From positions 36,698,216-36,762,215 of the forward strand of contig OX388352.1 in the NCBI GenBank assembly GCA_947579665.1: a DNA stretch of 64,000 bases, written 5' to 3'. Shown here in pieces: positions 33,167-45,434 of the stretch. Numbering within the stretch: position 1 is the stretch's first letter; each line of letters starts with the position of its first letter. The translations under genes were made by a program, and so were the position numbers. This stretch comes from Sympetrum striolatum. Its lineage: Eukaryota > Arthropoda > Insecta > Odonata > Libellulidae. The notes under the pieces are model-generated. The model had not been told where the DNA came from. It saw only the letters and a program-made list of their open reading frames with translations, and ran no database searches.

Positions 33167-34144
33167 TCAACTGGTGGAGTCAAGAAGTGAAAGCAATTTA
33201 TGATCAAAATCCAGGTCTAAATTCATTAAGCAGTTCTTATTTTTATAAATATATAAATTTTCTGTCGCATTGAAACCATTATTAATATTGCAGAGTAATT
33301 GTAAATTTTCCAATGTAATATTATGGGCAAAGTCAGCCATATGTTTTGCCATACTTGAGTTATGATACCGGCCGGATTTGTAATGAGCTATATGTTCTTT
33401 AAAACGAATAATAAGTCGCCTACTAGTCTGCCCAATATATGAAAGATTACACTCAGGACAAGAAATTTTGTAAATACCGGATTTATGTAATGTCGGATCT
33501 TTGTCCTTTAAAGTGCATAATAGATTCTTAAGTTTAAAGTTGCTCATATGACATAGTTTAATTTTTTTATGTTCAAATATTTTGTCTAAACCTTTGGTAA
33601 GAGAAGGATAAAAAGGAAGTTTAAGGAAACGAAAACCAGTATCTTTAGGGATAGGTGAAAGTTGAGAACAGCTCTTGACTAAACGTTTAAAAGAATGTCT
33701 CTTAACAAGTGTGTCTATTAAATTGGACTTGTATCCTAACTTCTCAGCTGTATTCTTAACAAAAGCAAGTTCGTTATTGAAATCTGTAATATTTAGTGGC
33801 AGGTTTACTAACCTATGAGATAAATAATGGAAGGCAGCGTGTTTCTGGGATTGATGATGAAATGAAAAGTCGGGAATAAAGTTGTTTGAGGACGTGGATT
33901 TCCTGTATACATTAAAATCTACCTTATCACTATTTCTGATTATTAATATGTCTAAAAAGGGAAGACAAATATTTTCTTCTACCTCATAGGTGAATTTAAT
34001 AGATGGAAATACATTATTTAAGGAAACTAAGAATGTGTCTAAGCTGTATTGGTCGACATCAAAGATTGTAAAAACATCGTCCACATATCTCTGCCACACA
34101 GATGGAAAATAATCAAAATTATTGCAGCGACGCGACGGTCCCAA
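33167..34144 (-). CDS. Penelope-like element: RT C-terminal part plus GIY-YIG endonuclease, 5'-truncated
   Basis: An uninterrupted 325-codon frame. WQRYVDDVFTIFD at residues 17-29 is RT motif C (catalytic YVDD), followed by the Penelope-type continuation (LPFLDILIIR, 61-70). Residues about 222-275 form a GIY-YIG nuclease: GIY (223-225), a CPEC zinc-like pair (229-232), YIG (236-238), R243 and E250. Fusion of RT to a C-terminal GIY-YIG defines canonical Penelope-like retroelements. RT motifs upstream of YVDD are missing (truncated near 34180; the listed ATG is internal). Full proteins are about 700-850 residues. The lack of stops suggests a fairly recent insertion. Confidence 0.93.
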   Translation of the reverse strand: MGPSRRCNNFDYFPSVWQRYVDDVFTIFDVDQYSLDTFLVSLNNVFPSIKFTYEVEENICLPFLDILIIRNSDKVDFNVYRKSTSSNNFIPDFSFHHQSQKHAAFHYLSHRLVNLPLNITDFNNELAFVKNTAEKLGYKSNLIDTLVKRHSFKRLVKSCSQLSPIPKDTGFRFLKLPFYPSLTKGLDKIFEHKKIKLCHMSNFKLKNLLCTLKDKDPTLHKSGIYKISCPECNLSYIGQTSRRLIIRFKEHIAHYKSGRYHNSSMAKHMADFAHNITLENLQLLCNINNGFNATENLYIYKNKNCLMNLDLDFDHKLLSLLDSTS

Positions 34145-34339
34145 AGGTTTGCTGATAAAAATTGTAGTTAATTACACACGTAGGTATAAATAGAGCCTTA
34201 TAACCGGTCTCCCCATCTTTCCTCACTACGAGAGGAAACGCTTATTCCACCATGGCTTTTAGACGCGACAGAGAAATCATTTTCGTTCAATGAATTCATT
34301 AAGATGCCTTGGACATTTAAAGGAAATTATATAGGCTAA

Positions 34340-34740
34340 AAAAATGTTGCTTTTCTCCCTACAACAGGATAGATTATTTATAAATAAGAAGCATAAGAGA
34401 AACGCTTGTGGATTTATCGTAGCAATTTTTTACGAAAAGGTATCGTCTTTCGCTGTACCATTTGAATTCCCGATTTGTTGTATGAGTCCCATATACCACA
34501 TTCAAACCCAAGCTGAGGCCTAACAAGCGCAAAGGAAAATCATTCGCGAACTTTTCCTTCGCTCCTGTCTTTTCTTTTAACTAAGCCAAGTTTCTTAAGT
34601 TAACTTTCCACATATTTTATGGATGTGAGTACTTCATGAAAAGTTATTCGTGATGTATATTTATTTATATTATTCGAGGTTTACTCAAAGATATTTCACC
34701 GATTCTACTGTCAATGAGTTTACCCCACGGAGACTGTACG
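34340..34740 (-). pseudogene. CR1/jockey-type LINE reverse transcriptase C-terminal remnant
   Basis: Minus-strand pieces interrupted by stops read VKYL.VNLE, then HIHKICGKLT, KLGLVKRKDRSEGKVRE, and FSFALVRPQLGFECGIWDSY. The last matches the 'ALVRP.LEYa..vWdP.' block after the RT domain of CR1/RTE-like LINEs. Several stops; no function. The N-terminal part of a similar LINE lies 9 kb upstream on the same strand. Confidence 0.55.
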
Positions 34741-34744
34741 AGTA

Positions 34745-37350
34745 ATCATTTTTTATAGATTTTCTTTCTAAGAACGACAAATCTGTTGTTATAGATTTCC
34801 TTTTTAAGAACGACATGTCTCGTTTCCAATAAAAACATATTCATAATTACAATCAATCGGAGAAGCAGTAAGTTAGTGGTTCCCCATCAAAGTGAGGAGT
34901 AAATCTCGTTAATTTCTGTTCCAGGATCATTTCAACTGATTATGACTAGAACTTGCTCACAGCCGATTGCGGAATAAAATCTATTGTGGAACTAACAATG
35001 CTAATTGGTTATTTTTCTCTTTTCACATAGCTGCAGTGAAAGAGAAAAATCTCGCTTTAATCCTGGGTTTTAACAACATCTAAAAGAAAGTACAGCCTTC
35101 AATACGGAAATTTACTAATTTAGTTTTGTTGCAATATTCTTCATAGAATACGAATATTTATCTCTTACATTAATTTATGCAAATTTTCACGAGGTTTTCT
35201 GGTACATGTTCCTCTCAATGCTTCTAGGATATTATCTTACTATTATTATTTACATTTTAAATTTACATACTGATACTGCATACCACCAGTGGCCTGTGGC
35301 AAGGGGTGTAAAATCGCCGATATCCCCATTTTACACAAATAAAGTTATTAAAGTTAAAGGACTTTAAGCGGTAGCTAACTACCGCTTGCTTATTAGATGA
35401 GACTCTTGAGGGTTGATTGAATTCCTTTCAATCAACGCTTGTTCAAAAAGTAAAAATAACGAAATGACTAATACTCGTAGCTCGTCTCCCTATTTCCTGG
35501 GAGGTATTCTTTAGCATCTGATATTTTAAGGTTTTGATTCATCTTAATACAGAATTTTCTAAGTGTGCTACTTCCATTATCTAAACCGTCTGCCATTGTG
35601 AGGTATTACTGATGTATGTATGTGTGTGTTTACTGGCGAATCGGCCTCTCAGGCTATTATCGCCATGAATAACATGGCGTCACAAGTCAGTACATTCACA
35701 AGTCGAACAATACACACAACATGTAAGGTTAAAAAATCATAATTGGGCTTTGATCAAATTTGTAAAAACAAGAAAGGGCTGTAAAGTGGCCTCTAAATTT
35801 TGATAAAATAAGGACATAGACCATAAAAGGTCTTGGAGTCTATTTTCTCAGTGAAGGACAATGTCCTACACTAATATTAAAAAGGTAAATAATGATATTA
35901 TTAATAAATATGTTAAATAAAAAAGGGCAAGTTGGTTGGAGCTTGACTAAATTTAAGTTAATAGTCTAGTGGTCTTCACAAAGTCAAGTATCTTTTCTAC
36001 AGAGGCTACATCGTCTCCTAGGGCGACCGAGTGACCCGTAAAAAGATCTAATCTCATCCGCTTATCATTAAACTGGGGATGAGGTATTACTGAGATCAGC
36101 TAGGAATACAAGCTCTCCCCACCCTAGTTAGACTTCACAGTCTTGAGGTGGTGGAATGACGATGTTTCATAAGCAGTATGACACTTTTTTCTATCCGAGT
36201 CTTATTGGTTTGCACCTACTCGTAATTGACTTACGATAACATTTTGACCGATTGAATAGAATAGTGATGATTTGTGTATTGAAATGCTTTTTTAATCAAG
36301 AAAAATTGATTAGAATAGTTGAACTGACATTGAAGAAATTCAAATAGAGAGCTTTTGTAGCGGATAGAGCAAGTACTTCGTTTAAGAAAAAATCTCAGCA
36401 ATAACAAGAAAGGATGTACTTTCCGCTGTGTCATTCAACTTGATTGCAAATTTATAAAACTATAATAAGGCTTGTTTAATATATGGAGCTAAGATATGAA
36501 ATTTACCCAAACAACATGAGGAAACATTGACTCGAAAATAAAATCGGAATTACCAGGGATATTAATCAAATAATAAAAGTGAAGGATATTTTAGTTTCCC
36601 TAAGTCACAGCAGCAGGCATGGTTGGAACAAGTAGAAAGAATGGAGTGGAATGCCCAAACTACTACTAAGAGGCAATGAAGAAATTCTAAAGACAACGAG
36701 AAGATAGAAGAAGAAAGCAATAAGATCTATACAGAGGGTTAGGGTCTTCCCAGGGCGATAAAGTGAATGATGATTCTTTTTGATTCATAGCCGCTGATTT
36801 CTTTATCATATCTAAAATTTCATAATCCCAAGCCAACTGCAGATATGTCTATGATTCAATATGACGATGGACATGGAATATTGTAGTGGGAATGAATGAT
36901 AAATTTAATTTTAATGCTAGATGTGTTCTAACCTGAGATTCTTAAATTAACAACGTATGGTACTAAGTACCATAGAGACAATATGAAAAGTTAAATTTCT
37001 CGAAATAGTCACTGAAACACTAAGAAACATGTTATCTATATAGGACACTATTCAAGCAAAATACAGAATTTAATGGACCTAGGTTTGGATTATATAGGAC
37101 CGATGTAACTGAAAAAAGCTATACTAAGTGAATCCGGAAAATGCAGCAGATGTTCCACAAACTCATGTTTTCGCATCGCCTCACAATATGCTGCATGTAA
37201 TCATAAACATCAAATTATAACTGCCTTCCTAACACCTTCAATATAAAACTGGTATCAAATACCCCTTAACACTTATCCATCAATATAGCATATTCCTGAA
37301 CAAGTACGGGTTAGTCTTCCATTCCTTCCTAATATACCAAGAGAGAGAAA
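34745..37350. other. AT-rich intergenic or intronic DNA with repeat scraps
   Basis: A small tandem repeat at 34756-34820 (TTATAGATT, pyrimidine tract, TAAGAACGACA, twice). At 35283-35340 there is a repeat-like GTGGC(A/C)(A/G)GGGGTG patch, also at 43330. The palindrome CGCCATGAATAACATGGCG lies at 35660. No gene recognised. Confidence 0.4.
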
Positions 37351-37357
37351 TACTTAC

Positions 37358-37528
37358 ATGGGAATTGTTGCCTCCTGAAAGTATTGGCGTTGACCGCAAT
37401 GGAAAATCAGCTATGCCTCTCCATTTTCCTCTTCTTGTTCCAACTCTCAACTCCAGCTGACACTCAAATGCAACAGAACTTGAAGCAGGGAAGCTGCTGT
37501 CGCACTCATCAGAAACTATCTCGGGATT
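37358..37528 (-). CDS. candidate host-gene internal coding exon (57 codons), unidentified
   Basis: On the minus strand CTATAG precedes the exon and GTAAGT follows it; the 171 bp between are open in one frame with phase 0 at both ends. The peptide begins NPEIVSDECDSSFPASSSVA, continues FECQLELRVGTRRGKWRGIA and ends ILSGGNNSH. Composition is that of an ordinary globular protein, unlike the Ile/Asn/Lys-rich chance ORFs around it, and it has no TE motif. I do not recognise the family. It is the best sign that a host gene crosses this region on the minus strand. Confidence 0.6.
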
Positions 37529-39150
37529 CTATAGAGGAATAAATTGTGTTCCATGATGAAGTTCTGCGAAAAGGTGAGACAATAAATTCAACAATTAGGC
37601 TATTCAACGGTTACCTACTTAATATACATAGTATAGTTTATGTAATCGTATCATGAATCAAAAGCTATCAGAGTAGAAATGGAAGGATAAGACAGTAAGG
37701 GAAGTATTTTATCATACACCGAGGTTTCAATACGTTTAATAGAAGAAACTTGAACAATAAAAGAAGCAGCATATAGCATATTTAGGCATAGTGATCAACG
37801 TACTGTTATTTTTCAATTAATATGGTAATAATACGCTAGAAAAACATAGGGGACAATTTGGAAGCTTTGAGAATATTTATCTCCTTCACATTTGTTCAAT
37901 ACAAGTTACATGAAAATAAGAAGTACAATAAAATGTACAAGAAGTAACCATAAATAAAATACATATGCGTATGTATTACGTTGTGGAATGCCATCGTAAG
38001 GATGAAAAGAAAGGCTTCCTAATTTCAATTTTTGGACCATCCTGAAAATTTGGAAGCATTTCTTCTCCTTCTAATCGAGCCAAAACTTCAAGTGGTATAT
38101 TCAAGGGAGAAGTTAAAACAAACAAAAAAACATTTTACGACCAAATCAAGGATGCCGACGATAAGACATTTGAAATCTTAACGATCATTCCCGGAGAGGG
38201 ACGATATCCAACTTCCGGGAGGGAGGCCTTTCTTCGCTTTCTGATTGTTTAGTCTAGAGAAAATTACGCGCCTCAGAGCGTCCTTCCTTTCCCCTTTCCT
38301 ACGAACCCCCCGACGGTCGGCGTAGGTTAGGACAAATGCCTTCTCGTTGCTTTCATTCGTGAATAGCAAAGGGAACTCTCACTGGAGTCGGGGATGCCTA
38401 TGAAAATGCTCGGTGTCCGATAAGTGACTTAAAATGAACCACGTAACTTTCCAATAGTTCCCCTTTAATTTTTAGTTGCGATAACTGCACGGTTTTTGTT
38501 CACTATTATTCACGCATTATTGACTCCTGAATCGTGGCTATTATTCATGTGGGTATAACAAATAATTTTGCAAGACTAAAAATTTTTATGGTTTTTCGAT
38601 ACCGATACGGTTTGCGTTTCCGATTTAAATTTCCTTTAGAATTATTTTACATTATATTTTTATATGTTCATTCTTTGCTGATAATCGATGTTTGCAGTGA
38701 AAAAAATGAAGAATCGGCCTGTGTATGGTTGAAATATTACTCAAGCTAAACGGTTTTTACTGAAATATGCCTGAGATAGACTTTCCGGAAAAGTAATTTT
38801 AATAGTCCACATGATAAAGTTCAGTTAATATTTGATATTTTAAATATTAATTATTGAAATGGAAATTGGTTAATATTACATCGATAGTGATTATAATGTT
38901 ATTAGTTCATAATATATCGTTAGAAAATTAACAATATTTAAAATGAGAGTACAAATTAAAAACACTTATAAAAACCAGAAGTAACGGAAGATGTATGAAA
39001 GAAATTTTTTCATTCATTCATCTTGAGTCAAAGTACGGCAATTTTTCCTACAACTAACGTATGGTTACCCGCAATATTCATGCCCCCGGAAATAATGTGG
39101 ATGGAAGGGAATATTAATGTTGATGTTGTAAGGAAAAATTACTAATTAAT
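37529..39150. other. intergenic or intronic DNA; GC-richer patch at 38170-38410
   Basis: The patch at 38170-38410 (minus-strand 63-codon ORF with ADRRGVRRKGERKDALRR) could be an exon or 5' region of the gene carrying exon 37358-37528, but no convincing splice sites bound it. Otherwise nothing is recognised. Confidence 0.35.
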
Positions 39151-39154
39151 CCCG

Positions 39155-39415
39155 CATCTATCCGAAGGTCCTAGATATTCATAACATTGCCCATCACCTT
39201 TTCGTCGGCCTTCTCCAATCCTTACCAGTGACTTCATCTCCGCCGCTTCCCTTCTGGACTAACATTATCTCCGCCGCTTCCCTTTTTGGACCATAACATC
39301 ACGTGGCACTTGAAGATATTCCCTTACTCGGCTCTTTTTCGGCCCCATTTCCTACCATCCTCTTTGCCGCCTTTCTGCCTCCCCCTCTCTATCCTCATGC
39401 TGACCAAGCCTTCCA
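39155..39415 (+). repeat. copy of the 16395-16869 insert core
   Basis: ATCTATCCGAAGGTC through CTCATGCTGACCAAGCCT matches 16455-16687 in the same orientation, with an internal local duplication here (TCTCCGCCGCTTCCCTT twice). It is immediately followed by a jockey-like RT fragment, suggesting that the shared unit belongs to, or was mobilised with, that LINE. Confidence 0.75.
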
Positions 39416-39429
39416 AGATTAGGATAAGT

Positions 39430-39685
39430 AGAGCTCATCAGAGGTCCACAGTGCCTACACATAAACAAAAGCCTTTCAAGAGCCTAATTTGTAAAATTAT
39501 ATTATCTCCCCTTTTAAATCAAAAAAGTCCCCTATTAGCCAGAACTAAACTTCAGCTTATTAATTCACTTGTACTCCCCCACCTCACCTACGCCTCTATC
39601 CTAACCTTTAATATCCAAAAATACAATATCAGTAACATTGAGAAATTTTACAATAGGTATGTTAATTCTACAATAGGTACAGTGG
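39430..39685 (+). pseudogene. jockey-clade LINE reverse transcriptase C-terminal fragment
   Basis: The plus-strand frame reads KPFKSLICKIILSPLLNQKS, then PLLARTKLQLINSLVLPHLT, then YASILTFNIQ. Jockey RTs have 'L.pLlnrkS.Ls...Kl.Ly.slirPiltYa..iw' after the catalytic domain. Upstream of KPFKS the frame is the unrelated repeat; downstream it ends after about 70 residues. A short 5'-truncated fragment. Confidence 0.7.
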
Positions 39686-39689
39686 CGGA

Positions 39690-42020
39690 AAAAATTATCG
39701 CAACACTTTGCGCGCGCACCAGTGGCTTTCACAGAAACTATTTGGAATTCTGCTTTCTGTGACTGACTGGCAACACCGAGGAAAGCCTCGAAAAGCGGTA
39801 ATATTTGAGTCGGAGCCTAGAACTTAAACAAATTTCCTCTCTTTCGAACTCTTCTTAGAGCCTTCGCGCGATCTCTCCCCGAGTTCGTCATGTTTATTTC
39901 GGCGTTTCTCTTTCACATATAGTTATCGTATTTATAGAACGATAGGTTAAATATATATTTATTCTAATTTCAATCTTAAATGCAATAAAATACATGGAAA
40001 ATAATTGCAATTTAATTCTTAATAATTTGAAGAATGCTATTCGGTTTTAATAATGCGTAGCAATAAGGAATAAGTGGGATTGGAGTAGAAATACGCGATG
40101 TGGCGATTCTCACCTTTAGAAAACGAGAATTTTGGAGTCTAGAGGAAAATGATGTTTTGCGAGATTATAGCGAGAACAGATGGCCTATAATGGTCTCTTT
40201 TTCTGGATAATTTGTGCGCTAATAAGGCGTTAGTTTGGTAGTTTGGTTTCTCTCTCGAACATACGTCTTACGGCTGCCTGCTGGATATTGATGTAAATGT
40301 AATTCTTCAAACGTCCAGTTCAAACATAGGATATTCATTATTTGTGATAAACATTCCGAGTAGGATTTTTGATTACAAGTCTTATGTTTTCAATTCAGCA
40401 ATTAGAATTCGAGAAGTCGTTAGAGCGATTACTGAGTTACTATGACACATCGTAAAATTTGTATTTTGTCTACGGAATATAATTTTTCACCAACTTAATC
40501 ATGCAGACGAAGGAAATTCGTAATATAAATTTATATACACCATTTGTCAACTAGAATACATGAAATCATTGTCCGTCCGGAGTTAAAAGGAAAAATACCA
40601 ATTCCAAAGTTAAAAAAAACATGATTTCATAAAAACCGAACAATTTCTGCGCATATATCGGACTTGTCTTACCTATTGTAACAGGGAGCTCGGTGACCTT
40701 GGTCATTAGTTAATTGTGTTGCCTTCGCGCGGAGAAATTCACAAAGAAATGCATTAAGGCTTTGATAATTCGCGAGGAAAGTCTTTAACCACAAGTTGAT
40801 CCCTTCAAAGTATTGCAGGCGCCAATACAAAACAAATGTTGAAATGATATTTTCATCATTACCTCGCGCGGAAAAGCTTTAACCATATGTCGAGCACTTT
40901 CAAAGCAAGTATTGCAGATGCCAGGTATATTTTTCCTTTTCGTGCCTATATCAGCTAGACTCAGGACCCTCATTTTACAGTCGCCCAGTAGAAACTATCC
41001 TCTGGCTAATTCAAAGCTCCTTCCTCACCATGGTGCTAAGGAAATTAGATGTTATTGCAATCGTAAAAATATTCCCAAATAATATTATTGTATTAGCGTA
41101 TTTTAGTAAACAAAGACTTCCTAATAAACAACCCAAGTTTTTAGTACTGATACGTATTTTATGAACGTCTGACTTTATAAAGTTAATTAATTAACCAGGA
41201 TTATGCTGCCATAATAATATTATTAATAAGCTGCTAAAATGGACTTCTCAGTTTGTTGGGAAGTGTCATAACTATAACTAGTTGCTAATTAAGAGGTGAT
41301 TTTGCAGCTGTCTGACACATTTTATTGGCATAGGAAGGGCATGAGCTCGAATTCCGCTTAAGTTAAATGAGTTTTTTATCTTAAACTTCTCTTGTTCGGG
41401 AAATGAACGAATGTAAGATATGGTTTCCACATATATTTATACGCCCCTGTGATTAATATATATATTTACCTGAGAGATACAATTCATTATGGAAAAATAA
41501 CCATTGGATATGAAGGATTCGGAACAGATTCATCACCAATTGTCGGTCAAGAACATGTTTCGTGTGTCAGTGGACATTCCTCTTCTACCAAGGATTCGAG
41601 GTCGCTCACTGAAAGACAATGTCCTTTGACTCATTTTCCACACTTATTAGAGGTATTTGACAGGGCCTCCTGATTTCTCAAAGCACGATGAACCTTTCGC
41701 TTTCAGTGCAGCCGATTTTCGAAAGCCTATGCGTCACTCGCAACAACAAACCGGTCGTAAGGCAAGGAGCTCAGGCTTACTTACTCAGGCTTATTGGTGA
41801 CTATTTCTTCATTGAGGTCTTCTACTTCTATAGACGGACAACTAGCGGACCGCGCAAGCGAATCTTTTTCATTTTTAGTCTGTAAACAAAAGCCTTGAGA
41901 TCTATTGACATTCTTATGCATATTATTATTCATTGTTCGTCTACAACCAGGACAATTCGCGGGTTCACACTTTCTAATTTTCTCGGCGGTAGTTCCAAAC
42001 CAATTATATAGATTTAGATT
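39690..42020. other. AT-rich intergenic DNA with a local tandem repeat
   Basis: Apart from the duplication at 40772-40925, no gene or mobile element is recognised. Confidence 0.4.
40772..40925. repeat. imperfect tandem duplication, about 95-bp period
   Basis: CGCGAGGAAAGTCTTTAACC ... CCTTCAAAGTATTGCAGGCGCCA recurs as CGCGCGGAAAAGCTTTAACC ... ACTTTCAAAGCAAGTATTGCAGATGCCA. Confidence 0.7.
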
Positions 42021-42021
42021 T

Positions 42022-42075
42022 AGATATATACCCCGCGAGCCGCCAAATGGGTATGGCAGGGGTTGTAATAACACC
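42022..42075. repeat. dispersed repeat, copy b (CCCCGCGAGCCGCCA family)
   Basis: TACCCCGCGAGCCGCCA plus GGGTATGGCAGGGG; pairs with 10334-10385. A weaker relative (GTGTGGCAGGGGGTG) is at 43341. Confidence 0.5.
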
Positions 42076-42079
42076 ATCA

Positions 42080-43980
42080 TCACGTAATCTACTCCATCAA
42101 CCTCTCTAATTGCCCGGGGAAATAAACGACCAAAAGTAATAATGTTTTGTGATTACCTCCCTGTAACGTTTTGTCGATGCTTCTCGGAGATCGCTTTAGG
42201 TCTTTACTTGCACTTAAATTTCATTTACTTCGTCTTTAGGTTCTGAACCGATAAAGCTTTCGAAGAGCTTCCGTCAGTTATTAGATCTTCTCACCTGGAG
42301 CGATTTCCAATAAAGAAGTGGTTAACTCTATGTCTCGGAGGCTGAATCATATGGAGGAGAATGGATATATTATTAATCATCCTATATTTTTCTTGATTCC
42401 AGAGTAATTCTCGTAGATTAATCATAATGCATATGTGCACACTGTTACCGAGTCTGAGAGAAAAACGATTACATATAAATATTTTCCACATGCTTTAAAT
42501 TATGTTAAATAGTCTCCTTCTCGTAAAAACATGAAAATTGAGTAACATTACGGGGATGGAGGTCTATGTTGGAGCTGATTTTTTTTCATAATCATCCATG
42601 TGTAAGAATCTACGGATTCTATCGGATGTGGACATGAATATACAGATGATAATTAATGATTGCTTTGTCGCAGGGGCGCAGACAGGATTAGTCTATGGGG
42701 AGGAGGGTCATAGGCAGTAGAAAGAGCGAAAAAATTTCTACATTTCAGGGGCCGGTATCGCTACATGATAGAAGATATGTTAAATTCTTAGAAAAAACTG
42801 AAATGCATAGAAAACTAGGATATGTTCACGGTTATGTGACAAAATTAAAACTTTTTTGAGATTTTAGTTTGTTAAATGAATAATTGAATAATAATGATGA
42901 ATAATAATCCTCAGTGATATTTGGATTTCCTGTTTCGATAGGGCCAATTTCTCTTACATTGTCATTATTTCTCTAGGTGTAAGGTTTTTATCATTGTAAA
43001 TATTGATTTCGAGTGCCTTTGAGAGTTTTTTGAAATCAAAAGAAGGTTAATTAAACTTTCCTTCAACTGTTAGTGAATGTAAGAAGAAATAAATTAGAAG
43101 TAGTGATTTAGGAGATGATATTGAAACGTTAGTATTTTGGAGGTAGCACTACAATTTGGACAACCCAGTTACTTTGAAGGAAACCGAAGACCAATCGTAG
43201 CGGTGACGGATGAATTTTTCCTCTTAAATTATGTTGTTTTATAAATACGACATATTCTGATTATTGAGTTAAAATGTCGACAGCACAAAAACACCATAAA
43301 AATATGTCTATGTAAGAACCATCCAATCCGCCTTTCGGCGTGTGGCAGGGGGTGCATACAGCTTAACCCTATTTTCCTAATCGATTTCTTTCGCCTATCA
43401 TCCGCGGAAAAAATGAATTCTTGATGCGATTCCTTCTAGCATTTATTTCTCTAATCTTCCTCGCAGTATCAGAGCGGCCCACATCAACAGGGAGGTCGCA
43501 TTATATCGATTGCATCATTTGAGAACCTAATTTTTCTTAACTTACATAGTAAATTTATCCTTAGAATTAGTCTTCTATCTCTTACTATGATTACGCGTAC
43601 TGATTCATCTGAGTAACACTCACCGTTTTATCATGGCAATTCTGTACGAATAGTATCGTATACAACCAATCAAACAAATACCGTACACGAACTGTAATAT
43701 AAAATTAATAATCAGTGTAATCGCGAAACAGTATTTTCTCGTTTGGCTAGGTTGAATAAGAGGTTATATGACTTTTTTCTTTGAAACACGATTAGCATCC
43801 CCTCAACGATCTACTAGTTAATCTTTGCATTCTATTCAATTTCCTATCGCATCTCCAATATGTTCTTTCAAAGATAAACAATAGCTAAACGTGACTCTTC
43901 GGTATTTTGTGTGGCGCACTAACACTAAGGGTTGTCGCGAAATTTGTTGCTGCGTGGAAATAACGTTTTTGAAAGATATC
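42080..43980. other. AT-rich DNA with repeat edges
   Basis: CAGGGGCGCAGACAGG at 42673 resembles a hAT terminus, but I could not find its partner. No gene recognised. Confidence 0.4.
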
Positions 43981-43984
43981 TAAC

Positions 43985-45430
43985 ATCCTTACGCTTTATA
44001 TACATCATTCACAAAAAACTCTAGGTGCGTCTTACAAGATTTGCCTTTATGGAATCCGTGTTGGATCAGAATGATTCCTATCTTTATGGTAAGAGACTGA
44101 ATAATGGAGCTTGCTATAATATGCTCCATTATTTTGCATAAATTCGAAGTTAACGAAAATTACCCATAATAATCTGATCATTCTTAGGCCCCGGAGTGAC
44201 GTTTAATTTTTTACACGATATTGGGACAGTACCCTCATTAATTGATTTCTGATAGAATTTCCTATCAATCTGTTGCAGTGAATTTCCACTAGCATCAACT
44301 TATATCTCTATGGAAATCATCTCCGAATCAATGCGAGAGGTAAAACCGTTAACTCGACCATCATTTAATGAGAAACATTTCTGGAAGTACGGGTTAAGTA
44401 AGTTAGCTATTTCTGCCGATTTATTTAAGGCAATTCCCTCTTCGCTTATAATGCTAGGAATAGAAAACTGACCACCACGAGTGTCACGCACTTATGACCA
44501 AAATTCTTTCTAATCGCCAACTAGTGATATTAACAGGGTTCGAGATCTATATTCCTGGTATTCTTTTCGTGATCTTTCCTCAAATATCTTTTGCACTTCT
44601 TTATAGTTTTGATCAATAAGCTCATGGATCTCATCACACGGTTTAAGTTTTCTCAATCGGAGTGAATGACTCCTATGCAACGCTTCAAACTTCTTCCTCG
44701 TCTCACCTACTGTTTAGAAGGAACATATTTAACTAAATCTACTTTGATTATTCGTCGAAACTCTACCCAACTATCTTTTACTGTATTTTCTCTCAAAAAG
44801 CGTAAAAAAAATATCCAAGCCTTCGTTCAAATAAAACCTTAAACTCAGAAATATTTGCTTTGCGAATTACACACACTTGCCTCACAGGCTTAAGAGATCT
44901 AACCGCTACTACTACATTCATCCCTACCATTATGACATCATGGTCTGACTGTACCGTCAACTACAGAGAAGCTAGTTATTATTTGTGGGTGGGAAGTGGC
45001 TAGTAAATATAAATTGATACCTTGCTTCGCACGATTCGTTCGAGTTTTCGTCATATTTACCTGATCTAAACCATGCAACGAAAAAGTAAGATGTATTTCG
45101 TGAATTGTTTTCCCACTGCTAGTGCTGGAGAATTTTAGATTATCCCAATGAATATTGGTTAGGTAAAAATCTCTTCCTACGGCGATGATTGGATCTTTTA
45201 TTTTCTCACCATTTTTCTGTAGGGCATCGGATAATACAACAATACATCCTATTTTTTCATCGGGAGGACGACACAAAGAACAAACATTAATTTTACTTCC
45301 GTTTTGTCTTTGAATCGAGCACCAAATGATTTCGCTCCTGCTATTTTCTACGAACTCATCGCGCTCACTAATTAAATGAGTCCATACTGCTATAAAAAGT
45401 CTACCACTAGATCTACATAGTTATATTTTC
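43985..45430 (-). pseudogene. CR1-like LINE: endonuclease and N-terminal RT, decayed
   Basis: Minus strand, 5' to 3'. The APE-type endonuclease reads SSGGRLFIAV (about 45410), then SEIIWCSIQ, CRPPDEK, IIAVGRDFYLTNIHWDNL (about 45190, matching 'GDFN.p.idW' with GRDF for GDFN) and TRTNRAKQGINLYLLAT. Next is a linker (EIANLLNPYFQKCFS, 44400). RT blocks 0-2 follow: KFYQKSINEGTVP (44255), KLNVTPGPKND, then QHGFHKGKSCKTHLEFFVND (about 44020). There are several stops and frameshifts, and the catalytic YxDD region is missing. Inactive. Confidence 0.8.
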
Positions 45431-45434
45431 GGTA

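Noticed and set aside
42673..42720. hAT-like terminus CAGGGGCGCAGACAGG
   Set aside because: No partner terminus or 8-bp duplication found in the window.
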